DNA of 30,315 nt from Pseudomonadota bacterium (GCA_023390955.1 JAEWBW010000276.1:1-30315), one strand, 5' to 3'; positions 22,676-30,315 are shown, numbered from the stretch's first letter. Numbers and translations are program-made. Notes: generated by a model from the sequence alone, not told the origin.

Positions 22676-24412
22676 TCAGCGCGGCAGGAGGTTCGTCTTG
22701 GCGAGGTCGAGCACCTCGTCGCCGCGGCCGTTCATCACGGCGCGAAGCACCCAGAGGCTGAAGCCCTTGATCTGCTCCGGCGTGATGGTCGGAGGTATCG
22801 ACAGCTCCTGCTTGGCGGTGACGACGTCGAGCAGCGCCGGGCCGTCATGTGCCAGCATGTCCTGCATCGCTCCCGGGAGTTCGCCGGGATCCTCCACGCG
22901 CTTTGCAAAAATGCCCATCGCGCGCGCCATCGCCGCGAAGTCCGGGTTTTCCAGATCGACATTGGTGTCGACGAAGCCGGCGGCCTTCATCTCCAACGCG
23001 ACGAAACCGAGCACGCCGTTGTTGAAGATGACGACCTTCACCGGCAGCTTCACCTGCGTCAATGTGATCAGGTCGCCCATCAGCATGGTGAAGCCACCAT
23101 CGCCCGACAGCGAGATGACCTGACGTCCCGGCTGCGCTGCCTGCACGCCGATCGCCTGCGGCATCGCGTTGGCCATCGAGCCGTGCACGAAGGAGCCGAT
23201 CAGCCGGCGTCGGCCGTTCATGTCGAGATAACGCGCGGCCCAGACCGTCGGCGTACCGACATCGGCGGTGAACACCGCGTCATCGGCCGCATGATCGCTG
23301 ATCACCCTAGCGAGATATTGCGGATGGATCGGCTTGCTGCCGGGCGTGCCTTGGGCGAGCGAGTCCAGTCCTTCGCGCGCCTTCCTGTAGTGCGCGATGG
23401 CGTCATCGAGATGCTTGCGCTGCGTCTTCGCCTTCAACAGCGGCAGCAGCGCCTCGATCGTCAGCTTGACGTCGCCGACCAGGCCGAGATCGATCTTGCA
23501 GCGCCGGCCGAGATTCTCCGGGCGAATGTCGATCTGCGCGATTTTGGCATCCGCCGGGAAGAACTGCTTGTAGGGAAAATCGGTGCCGAGCATCAGGAGC
23601 GCGTCGCAGGCATGCATGGCCGCGTAGCCCGAGGAGAAGCCGATGAAGCCGGTCATGCCGACGTCGTAGGGATTGTCGTATTCGACATGAGCCTTGCCGC
23701 CGAGCGCATGCACGATCGGACTCTTGAGCGCCTCCGCCAGTTGCATCAGCGGCGCATGCGCTCCGGCGCAGCCGCGGCCGCAGAACAGGGTGATGCGCCC
23801 GGCGCCGTTCAAGAGTTCCGCCAGCGCGTTGAGTTCATCGGCATCAGGCACGATTTTCGGCGCCGCCAGCGCCAATCCGCGCGCGGTCGACAATGCGCGC
23901 TTCGGCGGCGCACGGAAGGCGACGTCGCCGGGCATGGCGACAACAGCGACACCGCGCAGCCCCACGGCCGCGCGGATCGCGTTCTCCAGCACGAAAGGAA
24001 GCTGGCTCGCATCCGAGATCAGCTCGCAATAATGGCTGCATTCCCGGAATAGATTTTGCGGATGGGTTTCCTGGAAATAACCGCTGCCGATCTCGGCCGA
24101 CGGGATCTGTGCCGCGATCGCGAGCACGGGAACGCGGCTGCGATGCGCGTCGAACAGGCCGTTGATCAGGTGCAGATTGCCCGGACCGCAGGAGCCCGCG
24201 CACACCGCGAGGCTACCGGTGATCTCGGCCTCGCCGGCGGCCGCGAACGCCGCGACCTCTTCATGCCGGACATGGATCCATTCAATGGTGCCGCGGCGAC
24301 GCAGCGCTTCCGTGAGCCCGTTCAGGCTGTCGCCGACGATGCCGTAGATGCGCTTGACGCCCGCCTGTTCGAGCGTGGCCACGAACAGATCGGCCACGTT
24401 GTTGATCGCCAT
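22676..24412 (-). CDS. poxB: Pyruvate dehydrogenase (quinone), PoxB-type ThDP enzyme
   Basis: A 578-residue thiamine diphosphate enzyme, close to E. coli PoxB (572) in length and N-terminal sequence: 'GVKRIYGIVGDSLNGLTEALRR', 'RHEEVAAFAAAGEAE' with the ThDP-activating Glu51, 'CAGSCGPGNLHLINGLFD', and 'GSGYFQETHPQNLFRECSHYCEL'. The C-terminal ThDP-binding motif is SGDGGFTML followed 21 residues later by NN. It should decarboxylate pyruvate to acetate and CO2, passing electrons through FAD to the quinone pool at the inner membrane. AGGAGA precedes the ATG by 6 bases. It lies 80 bases after dgoA on the same strand, and pyruvate is the DgoA product, so joint use is plausible. Other ThDP enzymes such as acetolactate synthase fit less well. 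Confidence 0.93.
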   Translation of the reverse strand: MAINNVADLFVATLEQAGVKRIYGIVGDSLNGLTEALRRRGTIEWIHVRHEEVAAFAAAGEAEITGSLAVCAGSCGPGNLHLINGLFDAHRSRVPVLAIAAQIPSAEIGSGYFQETHPQNLFRECSHYCELISDASQLPFVLENAIRAAVGLRGVAVVAMPGDVAFRAPPKRALSTARGLALAAPKIVPDADELNALAELLNGAGRITLFCGRGCAGAHAPLMQLAEALKSPIVHALGGKAHVEYDNPYDVGMTGFIGFSSGYAAMHACDALLMLGTDFPYKQFFPADAKIAQIDIRPENLGRRCKIDLGLVGDVKLTIEALLPLLKAKTQRKHLDDAIAHYRKAREGLDSLAQGTPGSKPIHPQYLARVISDHAADDAVFTADVGTPTVWAARYLDMNGRRRLIGSFVHGSMANAMPQAIGVQAAQPGRQVISLSGDGGFTMLMGDLITLTQVKLPVKVVIFNNGVLGFVALEMKAAGFVDTNVDLENPDFAAMARAMGIFAKRVEDPGELPGAMQDMLAHDGPALLDVVTAKQELSIPPTITPEQIKGFSLWVLRAVMNGRGDEVLDLAKTNLLPR

Positions 24413-24492
24413 GTCGGTCTCCTGATGTCGCTGATGCGGCAGGATAGGACGCCAGCGGGCCCCGGCGGTATCACGGCTTGTTTATTGCCGGC

Positions 24493-25122
24493 TCAGTCCT
24501 TCGAAATAGCCCGATCGTAAGCCTCGACCGTCACCTTTGCGCGCGCGGCGACATCAACCGCGGTCATGCCGGGCTTGTACAGGCTCGAGCCCATGCCGAA
24601 GGCGCTGACGCCGACCTTGATGTAGTCGGCAAAATGCTGCTCGGAGATGCCGCCGACGGCGGCAATCATGACGTTGGGCAGCACGGCGCGGATCGCCGAG
24701 ATGCCCGAGGGGCCGAGCACGCTGGCCGGAAAGAATTTCAGGCTCGAGGCGCCGCTGCGCGCCGCGAGCAACGCTTCGGTCGGCGAGAACACGCCGGGCA
24801 TCGTCACCATGCCGTGGGTGTTCGCGCGCGCAAGCACGTCGACGTCGACATTGGGCGAAACCATCAGCCGGCCGCCGACATCGTGGAGACGATCGACATC
24901 CTGCGCGCTCAGCACGGTGCCGGCGCCGATCAGGATGCCGGCCGGCGCGCGCTTCGCGGCGATCCCGATGGAGCGGAACGGGTCCGGCGAGTTCAGCGGG
25001 ATCTCGATCGCGGTCATGCCGGCCTCGATCAGCACGCCGACGATCGCATCAGTCTCGTCCGGCTTCACGCCGCGCAGGATCGCGACCAGCGGTCGCTTCA
25101 TCGGCGGAAATGGCACGCTCAT
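24493..25122 (-). CDS. dgoA: 2-dehydro-3-deoxy-6-phosphogalactonate aldolase
   Basis: A 209-residue class I aldolase of the KDPG/KDPGal family (E. coli DgoA is 205). Arg17 (ILRG), catalytic Glu40 (AIEIPLNSP) and Schiff-base Lys129 (SSLKFFPAS) are in place. 'IPLNSPDP' and 'GAGTVLS' are typical of DgoA rather than Eda. It cleaves 2-keto-3-deoxy-6-phosphogalactonate to pyruvate and glyceraldehyde 3-phosphate. The start at 25122 is fixed by GAGGAG at 25130-25135, which overlaps the stop codon of dgoK (25134-25136), so translation of the two is probably coupled. The previous gene makes its substrate. Confidence 0.95.
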   Translation of the reverse strand: MSVPFPPMKRPLVAILRGVKPDETDAIVGVLIEAGMTAIEIPLNSPDPFRSIGIAAKRAPAGILIGAGTVLSAQDVDRLHDVGGRLMVSPNVDVDVLARANTHGMVTMPGVFSPTEALLAARSGASSLKFFPASVLGPSGISAIRAVLPNVMIAAVGGISEQHFADYIKVGVSAFGMGSSLYKPGMTAVDVAARAKVTVEAYDRAISKD

Positions 25123-25133
25123 CAAAGCTCTCC

Positions 25134-26048
25134 TCAACTCGTCCAGATCGCGCGCGCGCCCATCGACAGGCCACGGCGCACCGCTTCGTCTGCATCGATC
25201 GGCTCGACCGCGACCGACATCGTTTCGAACGCCAGCCGGTAGAGCGTTTCAAGCCGCCCCGAGGCAATCAGCCTGATGCCTTCAGCAGGCGTGCCGCCGG
25301 CAAGCCCTGCGGCAAGCTCCATTCCGATCAGCGTGCCCGACAGGGTCTCGCGCGCAGCAGACGGCGTGCCGCCGAACAGCAGCTGGCGCGAGCGCACGCC
25401 GAACATGAGATTGGCGGCACGCGCGGGCGCCTTGAACGCAGCGGCGACCGCGGCCTTGAAGCCGTCGACATCTACGGCATCGTCCGCGCCCGCAAGGGCG
25501 TGCGAGAGGATCGTCGCTTGCGCGACCGCGCCAAAAACTTCGCCGGTCATGAAGGTGGAAAAGCCGATGACCGTCCCGCTGGCGACGCGGACCCATTTCG
25601 AATGGGTGCCGGGCATGCAGACCAGCGCCTCGCCCGCAGCACCCAGCCCGAGCGCGCCGAGCAACTGGGTCTCCTCGCCGCGCATCACGTCGGGCGCCTG
25701 CGCATCGCGCTGCGCGATGCCCGGCAGGATGCGGATGTCGCGCCCCTGCCCCGGCACGGGCGCTGCGCGCTCCAGCACGGCGGCAAGCGGCGCCGGCGTA
25801 TCGACATAGCCGGCCTCCACCCAGCCCTGGCGGGCGCCGGCCATGCCGCAGATCAGGACCGGCAGATGCTTTTCGGCGCCGACCGCATCGAGATGCGATT
25901 GCAGGACCTGCGCGAAGCCGGTCTTCGCCGCCGAGGTCATGCCCTCGTCGCTGCGCCGTTCTGCGACGACCTGCCCGTCCCTGTCGACCAGCCACAGCCG
26001 AAAGCTGCTGGTGCCCCAGTCGACCGCAACATAGGCGGGCTCGGTCAT
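25134..26048 (-). CDS. dgoK: 2-dehydro-3-deoxygalactonokinase
   Basis: A 304-residue sugar kinase of the DgoK family (E. coli 292). The N-terminal phosphate-binding strand is AVDWGTSSFRLWLVD; further marks are 'LICGMAGARQGW', 'GIAQRDAQAPDVMRGEETQLLGAL' in two blocks, and 'CMPGTHSKWV'. It phosphorylates 2-keto-3-deoxygalactonate with ATP to give the DgoA substrate in the De Ley-Doudoroff route. The ATG at 26048 follows GAGGA by about 7 bases. It heads a minus-strand unit dgoK-dgoA-(poxB). The galactonate dehydratase (dgoD), transporter and GntR regulator usual in such loci are not in the window. A 9-bp inverted repeat lies 28 bases upstream of the start. Confidence 0.95.
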   Translation of the reverse strand: MTEPAYVAVDWGTSSFRLWLVDRDGQVVAERRSDEGMTSAAKTGFAQVLQSHLDAVGAEKHLPVLICGMAGARQGWVEAGYVDTPAPLAAVLERAAPVPGQGRDIRILPGIAQRDAQAPDVMRGEETQLLGALGLGAAGEALVCMPGTHSKWVRVASGTVIGFSTFMTGEVFGAVAQATILSHALAGADDAVDVDGFKAAVAAAFKAPARAANLMFGVRSRQLLFGGTPSAARETLSGTLIGMELAAGLAGGTPAEGIRLIASGRLETLYRLAFETMSVAVEPIDADEAVRRGLSMGARAIWTS

Positions 26049-26075
26049 GTCGCGTCCTCGTCTCACCGGCAAGAC

Positions 26076-26098
26076 GCCGTCTCACGACATGAGACGGC
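26076..26098. promoter_or_regulatory. Perfect inverted repeat, candidate operator for dgoK-dgoA
   Basis: GCCGTCTCA and TGAGACGGC form a perfect 9-bp inverted repeat around CGACA. It lies 28 bases upstream of the dgoK start, in the divergent gap with the monooxygenase gene. A further GTCTCAC half-site is at 26060-26066. Size and position fit a dimeric repressor site; the regulator is not encoded here. A hairpin in the dgoK leader is the alternative. Confidence 0.45.
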
Positions 26099-26261
26099 TG
26101 CATGCAAATCCGTCCCCGGGATATCGGCTATTGCCGCGCCAAACCAGCCTTTTCTCGCTGGTCCCCGACACCAGGCGTGCTGGCACACCGCTTGCTGAAA
26201 CGTTCTCACTCGATTCCACGAACGCGCAACAAGACGCGTCAACATCAGATGAGGAAACACC

Positions 26262-27359
26262 ATGGAGATCGGCTATTTCACGATGCCTTCCCACCCGCCG
26301 GAGTGCGGCCTGAAGGAAGGGAACGACTGGGACCTGCAGACCATGCGCTGGCTCGACGAGCTCGGCTATCAGGAAGCCTGGATCGGCGAGCACCACACCG
26401 CGCCCTGGGAACCCAATCCGACGCCTGACCTGCTGATCGCGCAGGCGCTGCTGCAGACCAAGAACATCCGCATCGGACCGGGCGGCTTCCTGCTGCCCTA
26501 TCACCACCCCGCCGAGCTCGCCAACCGCGTCGCGATGCTCGACCATCTCTCCGAGGGCCGGCTCAATTTCGGCGTCGCGGCCTCGGGCCTGCCGAGCGAC
26601 TGGGCGATGTTCAACGTCGACGGCATGAGCGGCCAGAACCGCGACATGACCCGCGAGGCGCTGGAGATCATCCTGAAACTCTGGACCGAGCCGGCGCCGT
26701 TCACGCACAAGGGCAAGTTCTGGACGGTGACCAAGCCGGACACGATGTTCGATTTCCTCAAGCCGTACATCAAGCCGGTGCAGGCACCGCATCCGCCGAT
26801 CGGCGTCGCGGGGCTGTCGAAGAACTCGGACACGCTGAAGCTTGCCGGCGAGCGCGGCTTCATCCCGATGAGCCTCAACCTCAACCCGGCCTATGTCTCA
26901 AGCCATTGGGACTCGGTCGAGATCGGCGCGGCCAAGACCGGACGCAAGCCGGACCGCAAGGACTGGCGGCTGGTGCGCGAGGTGTTCGTCGCCGACACCG
27001 ATGAAGAGGCCTGGAAGCTCTCGACCGGCGACATGATGGGCCGGATGATGGGCGAGTACTTCCTGCCCCTGCTCGGCCATTTCGGCTTCAAGGATTATCT
27101 GAAGCACGCGCCTGATGTTCCCGACAGCGACGTGACCGTCGAATATTGCGCCAAACGGAACTGGATCGTCGGCTCGCCCTCGACCGTCGCCGAGAAGATC
27201 GAGAAGATCTACGAGGAGGTCGGCGGCTTCGGCGTGCTGCTGGTGTTCGGCTTCGACTACAAGCACAAGCCGGAAGCCTGGCATCATTCGCTTTCGCTGC
27301 TCAAGAACGAGGTGATGCCGCGTCTGAAGCATCTCGGCTCCGCGAAGAAGGCGGCTTGA
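26262..27359 (+). CDS. LLM class flavin-dependent monooxygenase
   Basis: A 365-residue luciferase-like (beta/alpha)8 protein. It starts 'MEIGYFTMPSHPPE', and has 'WLDELGYQEAWIGEHH', 'LLPYHHPAELANRVAMLDHLSEGR' split by consensus positions, and 'LNFGVAASGLPSDW' typical of bacterial luciferase/alkanal monooxygenase relatives such as LimB. These enzymes use FMNH2 and O2 supplied by a separate reductase; such a reductase gene follows 58 bases downstream. The substrate is unknown. AGGAAA lies 5 bases before the ATG. It is divergent from dgoK with a 213-bp gap. Confidence 0.92.
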   Translation: MEIGYFTMPSHPPECGLKEGNDWDLQTMRWLDELGYQEAWIGEHHTAPWEPNPTPDLLIAQALLQTKNIRIGPGGFLLPYHHPAELANRVAMLDHLSEGRLNFGVAASGLPSDWAMFNVDGMSGQNRDMTREALEIILKLWTEPAPFTHKGKFWTVTKPDTMFDFLKPYIKPVQAPHPPIGVAGLSKNSDTLKLAGERGFIPMSLNLNPAYVSSHWDSVEIGAAKTGRKPDRKDWRLVREVFVADTDEEAWKLSTGDMMGRMMGEYFLPLLGHFGFKDYLKHAPDVPDSDVTVEYCAKRNWIVGSPSTVAEKIEKIYEEVGGFGVLLVFGFDYKHKPEAWHHSLSLLKNEVMPRLKHLGSAKKAA

Positions 27360-27366
27360 CCTCGAG

Positions 27367-27396
27367 GCGGGTGCGGCGCGATCGTGCCGCACCCGC
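27367..27396 (+). terminator. Strong intercistronic hairpin
   Basis: A perfect 11-bp stem, GCGGGTGCGGC/GCCGCACCCGC, with an 8-base loop GCGATCGT. It begins 8 bases after the monooxygenase stop and ends 21 bases before the GTG of the flavin reductase gene. No T-run follows. It could be an attenuator, a 3' stabiliser for the first message, or a terminator. Confidence 0.55.
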
Positions 27397-27417
27397 ATCA
27401 ATTTCGGAGACGACGGC

Positions 27418-27972
27418 GTGACGATCGACGCAAACAACTTCAAGCAGGCGATGCGGCAATGCGCCGGCGCCGTGGCGCTGGTGACTGTGGGCACCGAGCA
27501 CGGCAAGCGCACCGGGCTTACGGTGACCTCGGCCTGCTCGCTCTCGGATTCCCCGCCATCGCTGATCGTCTGCGTCAACCGCAATGCCAGCGCGCATGCG
27601 CGGATCCGCGAGGAAGGCGCCTTCGCCATCAACTTCCTCGGCGAGGAGCACGCGGTGCTGGCGCTGACGTTCAGCGGACAGAAGGGCGTCAACGGCGATG
27701 ACCGCTTCGCCTTCGGCCAGTGGACCAGGGGCGCCACCGGCGCGCCCGTGCTGACGGACGCTGTCTCGGCCTTCGACTGCGTGTTGGCGCAGGAATTCGA
27801 GACCAAGACGCATTCGATCTTCGTCGGCGAGGTGCGCCATGTCGCGCATTCGGCGCAGGCCACGCCGCTGGTCTATTTGCGGAGCGGCTTCCATACCCCG
27901 CGCGAGATGCGCGATGCCGTCTCGCTCGGTGATCTCGATGCACGGCACCTGAGCTGGACGGATTTTTCATAA
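27418..27972 (+). CDS. Flavin reductase family protein (FMN-binding split barrel)
   Basis: A 184-residue protein of the HpaC-like flavin reductase family. It has 'FKQAMRQCAGAVALVTV', 'GLTVTSACSLSDSPPSLIVCVNRNA' in two motifs (T-V-T-S and S-L-S-D-x-P-P), 'FAINFLGEEH', and 'HSIFVGEVRHV'. Such proteins reduce free FMN or FAD with NAD(P)H and pass it to a partner oxygenase, here most likely the LLM monooxygenase encoded just upstream. The GTG at 27418 is supported by GGAG 8 bases upstream, and no ATG occurs close by. It lies in the same direction as the monooxygenase gene, with a strong hairpin in the 58-base gap. Confidence 0.92.
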   Translation: MTIDANNFKQAMRQCAGAVALVTVGTEHGKRTGLTVTSACSLSDSPPSLIVCVNRNASAHARIREEGAFAINFLGEEHAVLALTFSGQKGVNGDDRFAFGQWTRGATGAPVLTDAVSAFDCVLAQEFETKTHSIFVGEVRHVAHSAQATPLVYLRSGFHTPREMRDAVSLGDLDARHLSWTDFS

Positions 27973-27994
27973 AGCTCTGCGTGCAGGTGGCTTT

Positions 27995-28011
27995 GCCGAC
28001 ATCCTGTCGGC
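27995..28011 (+). terminator. Hairpin after the flavin reductase gene
   Basis: GCCGACA-tcc-TGTCGGC is a perfect 7-bp stem, 22 bases after the reductase stop. GCGTG/CACGC around it may extend the structure, and AAATTTT follows at about 28023. A terminator is plausible for the monooxygenase-reductase unit. Confidence 0.4.
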
Positions 28012-28162
28012 GCATCACGCACGAAATTTTGAACGGCCGTGGCGGCCGCTACGGCGCGTGGCCTGCGTTCGGCCAATTGATGCTCTGGACAAATCGCGGA
28101 TTCACCGGCATCAAGCCGAGATAGTTATTGCCATTTTATCCCGAGCAAGAGGCCATAGGGGA

Positions 28163-28663
28163 ATGCAACACGCCAATCGCCTCATTGACGAGGGGATGCT
28201 GTCGGTTTTCCAGATTCGTCTGGTAAAAATGTGGGAACGGGCCAAGGGCGCGCATCAGCTGCCCGCATTTCAATCGTTCGATTTCGACAGTATCCGCGAT
28301 CTGCTCGAGAACATCCTGATCTGCGACGTCGATGCCTCGAAGCAGCCGACCGAATTCGTCATCAGATCGCATGGCAAGGTGATCGGCGACCTCTACGGCG
28401 CGGATTGTTCCGGCCGCACGATCGATGCGATCGCGCCGAACTGGCTGAGTGCACGCGAGGATTACACCGAAGCGGCCCGCCAGATGGTGCCGACATTTCG
28501 CCGGACGGCGATCTCCGACTATGTGGGCGAGCCCGTGAGCTTCGAGCGGCTGCTGCTTCCCTTCACGGTATCCGGGCAAGGCACGGATCGAATCATCTCG
28601 GCCGTCTATCTCTTCTCCGAAGGCAACGGCTTCGATCGCCGCCGGCTGCTCACCGAACGCTGA
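28163..28663 (+). CDS. PAS domain protein
   Basis: A 166-residue protein that is mostly one PAS-like domain of the PAS_5 type common in Bradyrhizobium and relatives. It begins MQHANRLIDEGMLSVFQIRLVKMWERA, followed by 'LPAFQSFDFDSIRDLLENILICDVD', 'EFVIRSHGKVIGDLYGADCSGRTIDAI', and 'ERLLLPFTVSGQGTDRIISAVYLF'. No kinase or output domain is attached, so it would act by protein contact or as a small-molecule sensor. The start is a choice between ATG 28163 and ATG 28196; the first has AAGAGG about 11 bases upstream. It converges on the DUF4157 gene with an 8-base gap. Confidence 0.75.
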   Translation: MQHANRLIDEGMLSVFQIRLVKMWERAKGAHQLPAFQSFDFDSIRDLLENILICDVDASKQPTEFVIRSHGKVIGDLYGADCSGRTIDAIAPNWLSAREDYTEAARQMVPTFRRTAISDYVGEPVSFERLLLPFTVSGQGTDRIISAVYLFSEGNGFDRRRLLTER

Positions 28664-28671
28664 GGGCGCGA

Positions 28672-30315
28672 TCAGAACTTGATCGAGCAGAACCAGGCGG
28701 AGCTGTTCTTCGCCCGGGCAGCCGCCATCGCGGCTTCGAACTTCGCCTTTCGCTCGACGGTTGCGCGCTTGAAGGCCGCCTGCATCTCATCGGTCAGTTC
28801 GGCGACGACATACGATCCCGGCGGCGGACTCGCATAGTGCGTCCCCGGCGGCAACGCGCCCGCATAATTGGTGAGCGCCCGGGTCGCATCGTCGAACAGG
28901 CCGGCCCGGAAGAATTCCAGGAAGGTGCGGATATTGGCGCGGGCTTCTGTGGTGGCCGTGTCGTCCATCGACTCGCCCACGACAAGCTCGGCCTCGGCCG
29001 CCGTCAAAAGCTTCTTCTTCACCTGCTCGTTGAGCCATTTCCTGAACACCGTCAGACCGGCTTTTCCGACCCAGATGTGATCCTTGACGTAGAGGGCGAC
29101 CCAGCGCTGCGCCAGCTCGAAATCCTTGTGATGCGAGACTTCGTGAAACAGCGCACCCTGTGCGCGCGCGGGCGTATCGAGCAACACCTTGTCGAGGTCG
29201 AAGGCCATGCTCATGCCGGGCGTGAAGTCCATCGGTTGTCCGGCAACAGGTCCATGTCTCGCATCAGAGTCCGCGCCCTTCTCGGGAACCTCCGTTACAT
29301 TGACCTTTCCGGCCTCTCGCCCGGTCGTGGACCTGTGGAATGCGATCTCGGACTCCTTCGCACCGAGGACGTAGGCGGCTCGTCTGATCTTGGCGTCCGC
29401 GAGGGCCTTCCTTGTTGCGTCCAGATCTGTCCCGGACTCATAGAGTTTGCTCAGATTTCCCTGGAGCTCCTGGACCCGCTGTCCCGATGTCGCGATGCCG
29501 GCCAGCTCGGGAAGGAATTCAACGTCCTTGAAGGGAACGCCAGCGCGCTTGCGTGCCTCGGCCGCCGGCAATTCCGGATCCATGGCGCTTGCCATGTTGA
29601 CGTCGATGCCCTTCATCGTCTCGAAGGCGTGCCACTTGTTGTCCTTGTAGAGCGCAACCGCAGCAGGATCGGCCTTGGCCAATCGCGCGACCGCAATGGC
29701 TTGCAGCCGGTCGTCATAGCCCTTGGGATCACCGACCTCGCGCTTGACCAGGATCTGCCTGTCCATGCGATCGTGGCCGAGCAGCTTGTTCTCCAGGCTC
29801 GAGCGGATGATCTCAGGCCCCGCTTCCTTGTCCGGCTTCAGCGCCAGATGCGGCGTAGCCCCAGCCTGCTGAACCGTGTGCGCCAGTTCGTGCGCCATCA
29901 GCGACGAAGCACCGGAACGAAACCGCCCGCGCGCAAAGCCGATGTGATCGCCATAGGCGAACGCCGCCGCGCCGAGCGCCGCCGCGGCGCCTTCTGCCGG
30001 CGCATCCCTGTGGATGCGCACATCATCGAAGGCACGGCCGAAGCGCGGCTCCATGAACGCACGCGTCGCATCATCCAGCGGCTCTCCAGAGGAATTCAGC
30101 GCAGCGCGGACGAACGGCATAGGCTCCGGTTCGCCGGCACTCGTCGAACGAGACAGCGCTGGCCGGCCGGCGCCGCTCAAGACATGATCGGCCGCGCGAT
30201 CGGCCTGCCTTTCGTCAGCGCAGCGCGGGCAGGTCCCACCGCAGGCACAGGCCGCTTTCGCCGGGGCTGGCAGGCTGCGCGCGGCCGCGTGAGACGGTTT
30301 CGACCGGACAGGGTG
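28672..30315 (-). CDS. DUF4157 (eCIS core) protein with second HExxH motif, 5' end beyond right edge
   Basis: The frame is open from the window edge (547 codons seen). Near the N-terminus it has a cysteine cluster ACACGGTCPRC (about 30217-30249), then 'DERQADRAADHVL' of the form that precedes DUF4157 domains. The DUF4157 domain follows (about 30095-29870): 'MEPRFGRAFDDVRIHRDA', 'AFAYGDHIGFARGRF', and HELAHTVQQ with a HExxH zinc motif at 29892-29878. DUF4157 is strongly associated with extracellular contractile injection systems (eCIS) and their cargo. The 3' part (about 29145 on) has a second zinc-type motif, FHEVSHHKDFE, and acidic residues downstream (VGESMDD, TTEARANI), suggesting a metallopeptidase-like effector domain. 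A TTG at 30180 is in frame but would remove the conserved Cys cluster, so I place the start outside the window. Confidence 0.85.
   Translation of the reverse strand, partial: HPVRSKPSHAAARSLPAPAKAACACGGTCPRCADERQADRAADHVLSGAGRPALSRSTSAGEPEPMPFVRAALNSSGEPLDDATRAFMEPRFGRAFDDVRIHRDAPAEGAAAALGAAAFAYGDHIGFARGRFRSGASSLMAHELAHTVQQAGATPHLALKPDKEAGPEIIRSSLENKLLGHDRMDRQILVKREVGDPKGYDDRLQAIAVARLAKADPAAVALYKDNKWHAFETMKGIDVNMASAMDPELPAAEARKRAGVPFKDVEFLPELAGIATSGQRVQELQGNLSKLYESGTDLDATRKALADAKIRRAAYVLGAKESEIAFHRSTTGREAGKVNVTEVPEKGADSDARHGPVAGQPMDFTPGMSMAFDLDKVLLDTPARAQGALFHEVSHHKDFELAQRWVALYVKDHIWVGKAGLTVFRKWLNEQVKKKLLTAAEAELVVGESMDDTATTEARANIRTFLEFFRAGLFDDATRALTNYAGALPPGTHYASPPPGSYVVAELTDEMQAAFKRATVERKAKFEAAMAAARAKNSSAWFCSIKF

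Overview
The window reads as a chromosomal segment of a GC-rich alphaproteobacterium, most likely Bradyrhizobium or a close relative such as Rhodopseudomonas. This rests on uniform high-GC coding DNA, on gene families typical of that group (a PimC/PimD-like acyl-CoA dehydrogenase pair, an orphan CoxL-like molybdoenzyme, a stand-alone PAS protein), and on several palindromic intergenic repeats of the kind scattered through Bradyrhizobium genomes. Assignments come from reading motifs; no database search was made. No tRNA, rRNA, CRISPR array or intact insertion sequence was seen.

Layout. 1-1963 (minus): an envelope operon lemA > TPM/YgcG-like protein > second TPM protein, cut by the left edge. 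2239-5445 (plus): a crotonase-fold protein and two adjacent acyl-CoA dehydrogenases, tightly spaced, probably one acyl-CoA degradation operon. 5472-5610: a nested palindromic repeat in the convergent gap. 5619-8929 (minus): a DapA-like aldolase followed by a molybdopterin hydroxylase large subunit without its usual partners. 9075-10214 (plus): a membrane diguanylate cyclase. 10228-11193 (minus): a Tat-exported VOC protein. 11393-13729 (minus): Tex. 13730-14364: a long gap with a repeat and promoters. 14365-15840 (plus): an amidase. 15874-17601 (minus): a Lon-N/ClpN fusion lacking any ATPase, and a small unknown protein. 17736-19916 (plus): a double-hotdog thioesterase, a zinc-ribbon plus B12-binding protein, and a small membrane protein. 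20279-22630 (plus): a TonB-dependent siderophore receptor. 22676-26048 (minus): dgoK > dgoA > poxB, which can take 2-keto-3-deoxygalactonate to pyruvate and on to acetate. 26262-27972 (plus): a flavin monooxygenase and flavin reductase pair. 28163-28663 (plus): a PAS protein. 28672-right edge (minus): a DUF4157 (eCIS-associated) protein with two HExxH motifs, open at its 5' end.

Most promising for new biology: the DUF4157 protein with a second HExxH motif, which hints at an extracellular contractile injection system or its cargo beyond the right edge; the B12-binding protein that carries the Wx9EH signature of CarH-type photoreceptors but a zinc ribbon instead of a DNA-binding domain; and the Lon-N/ClpN fusion, which looks like a substrate adaptor without a protease. 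Several enzymes also lack canonical catalytic residues (crotonase, one acyl-CoA dehydrogenase, VOC protein), so their family names should not be taken as proof of activity.
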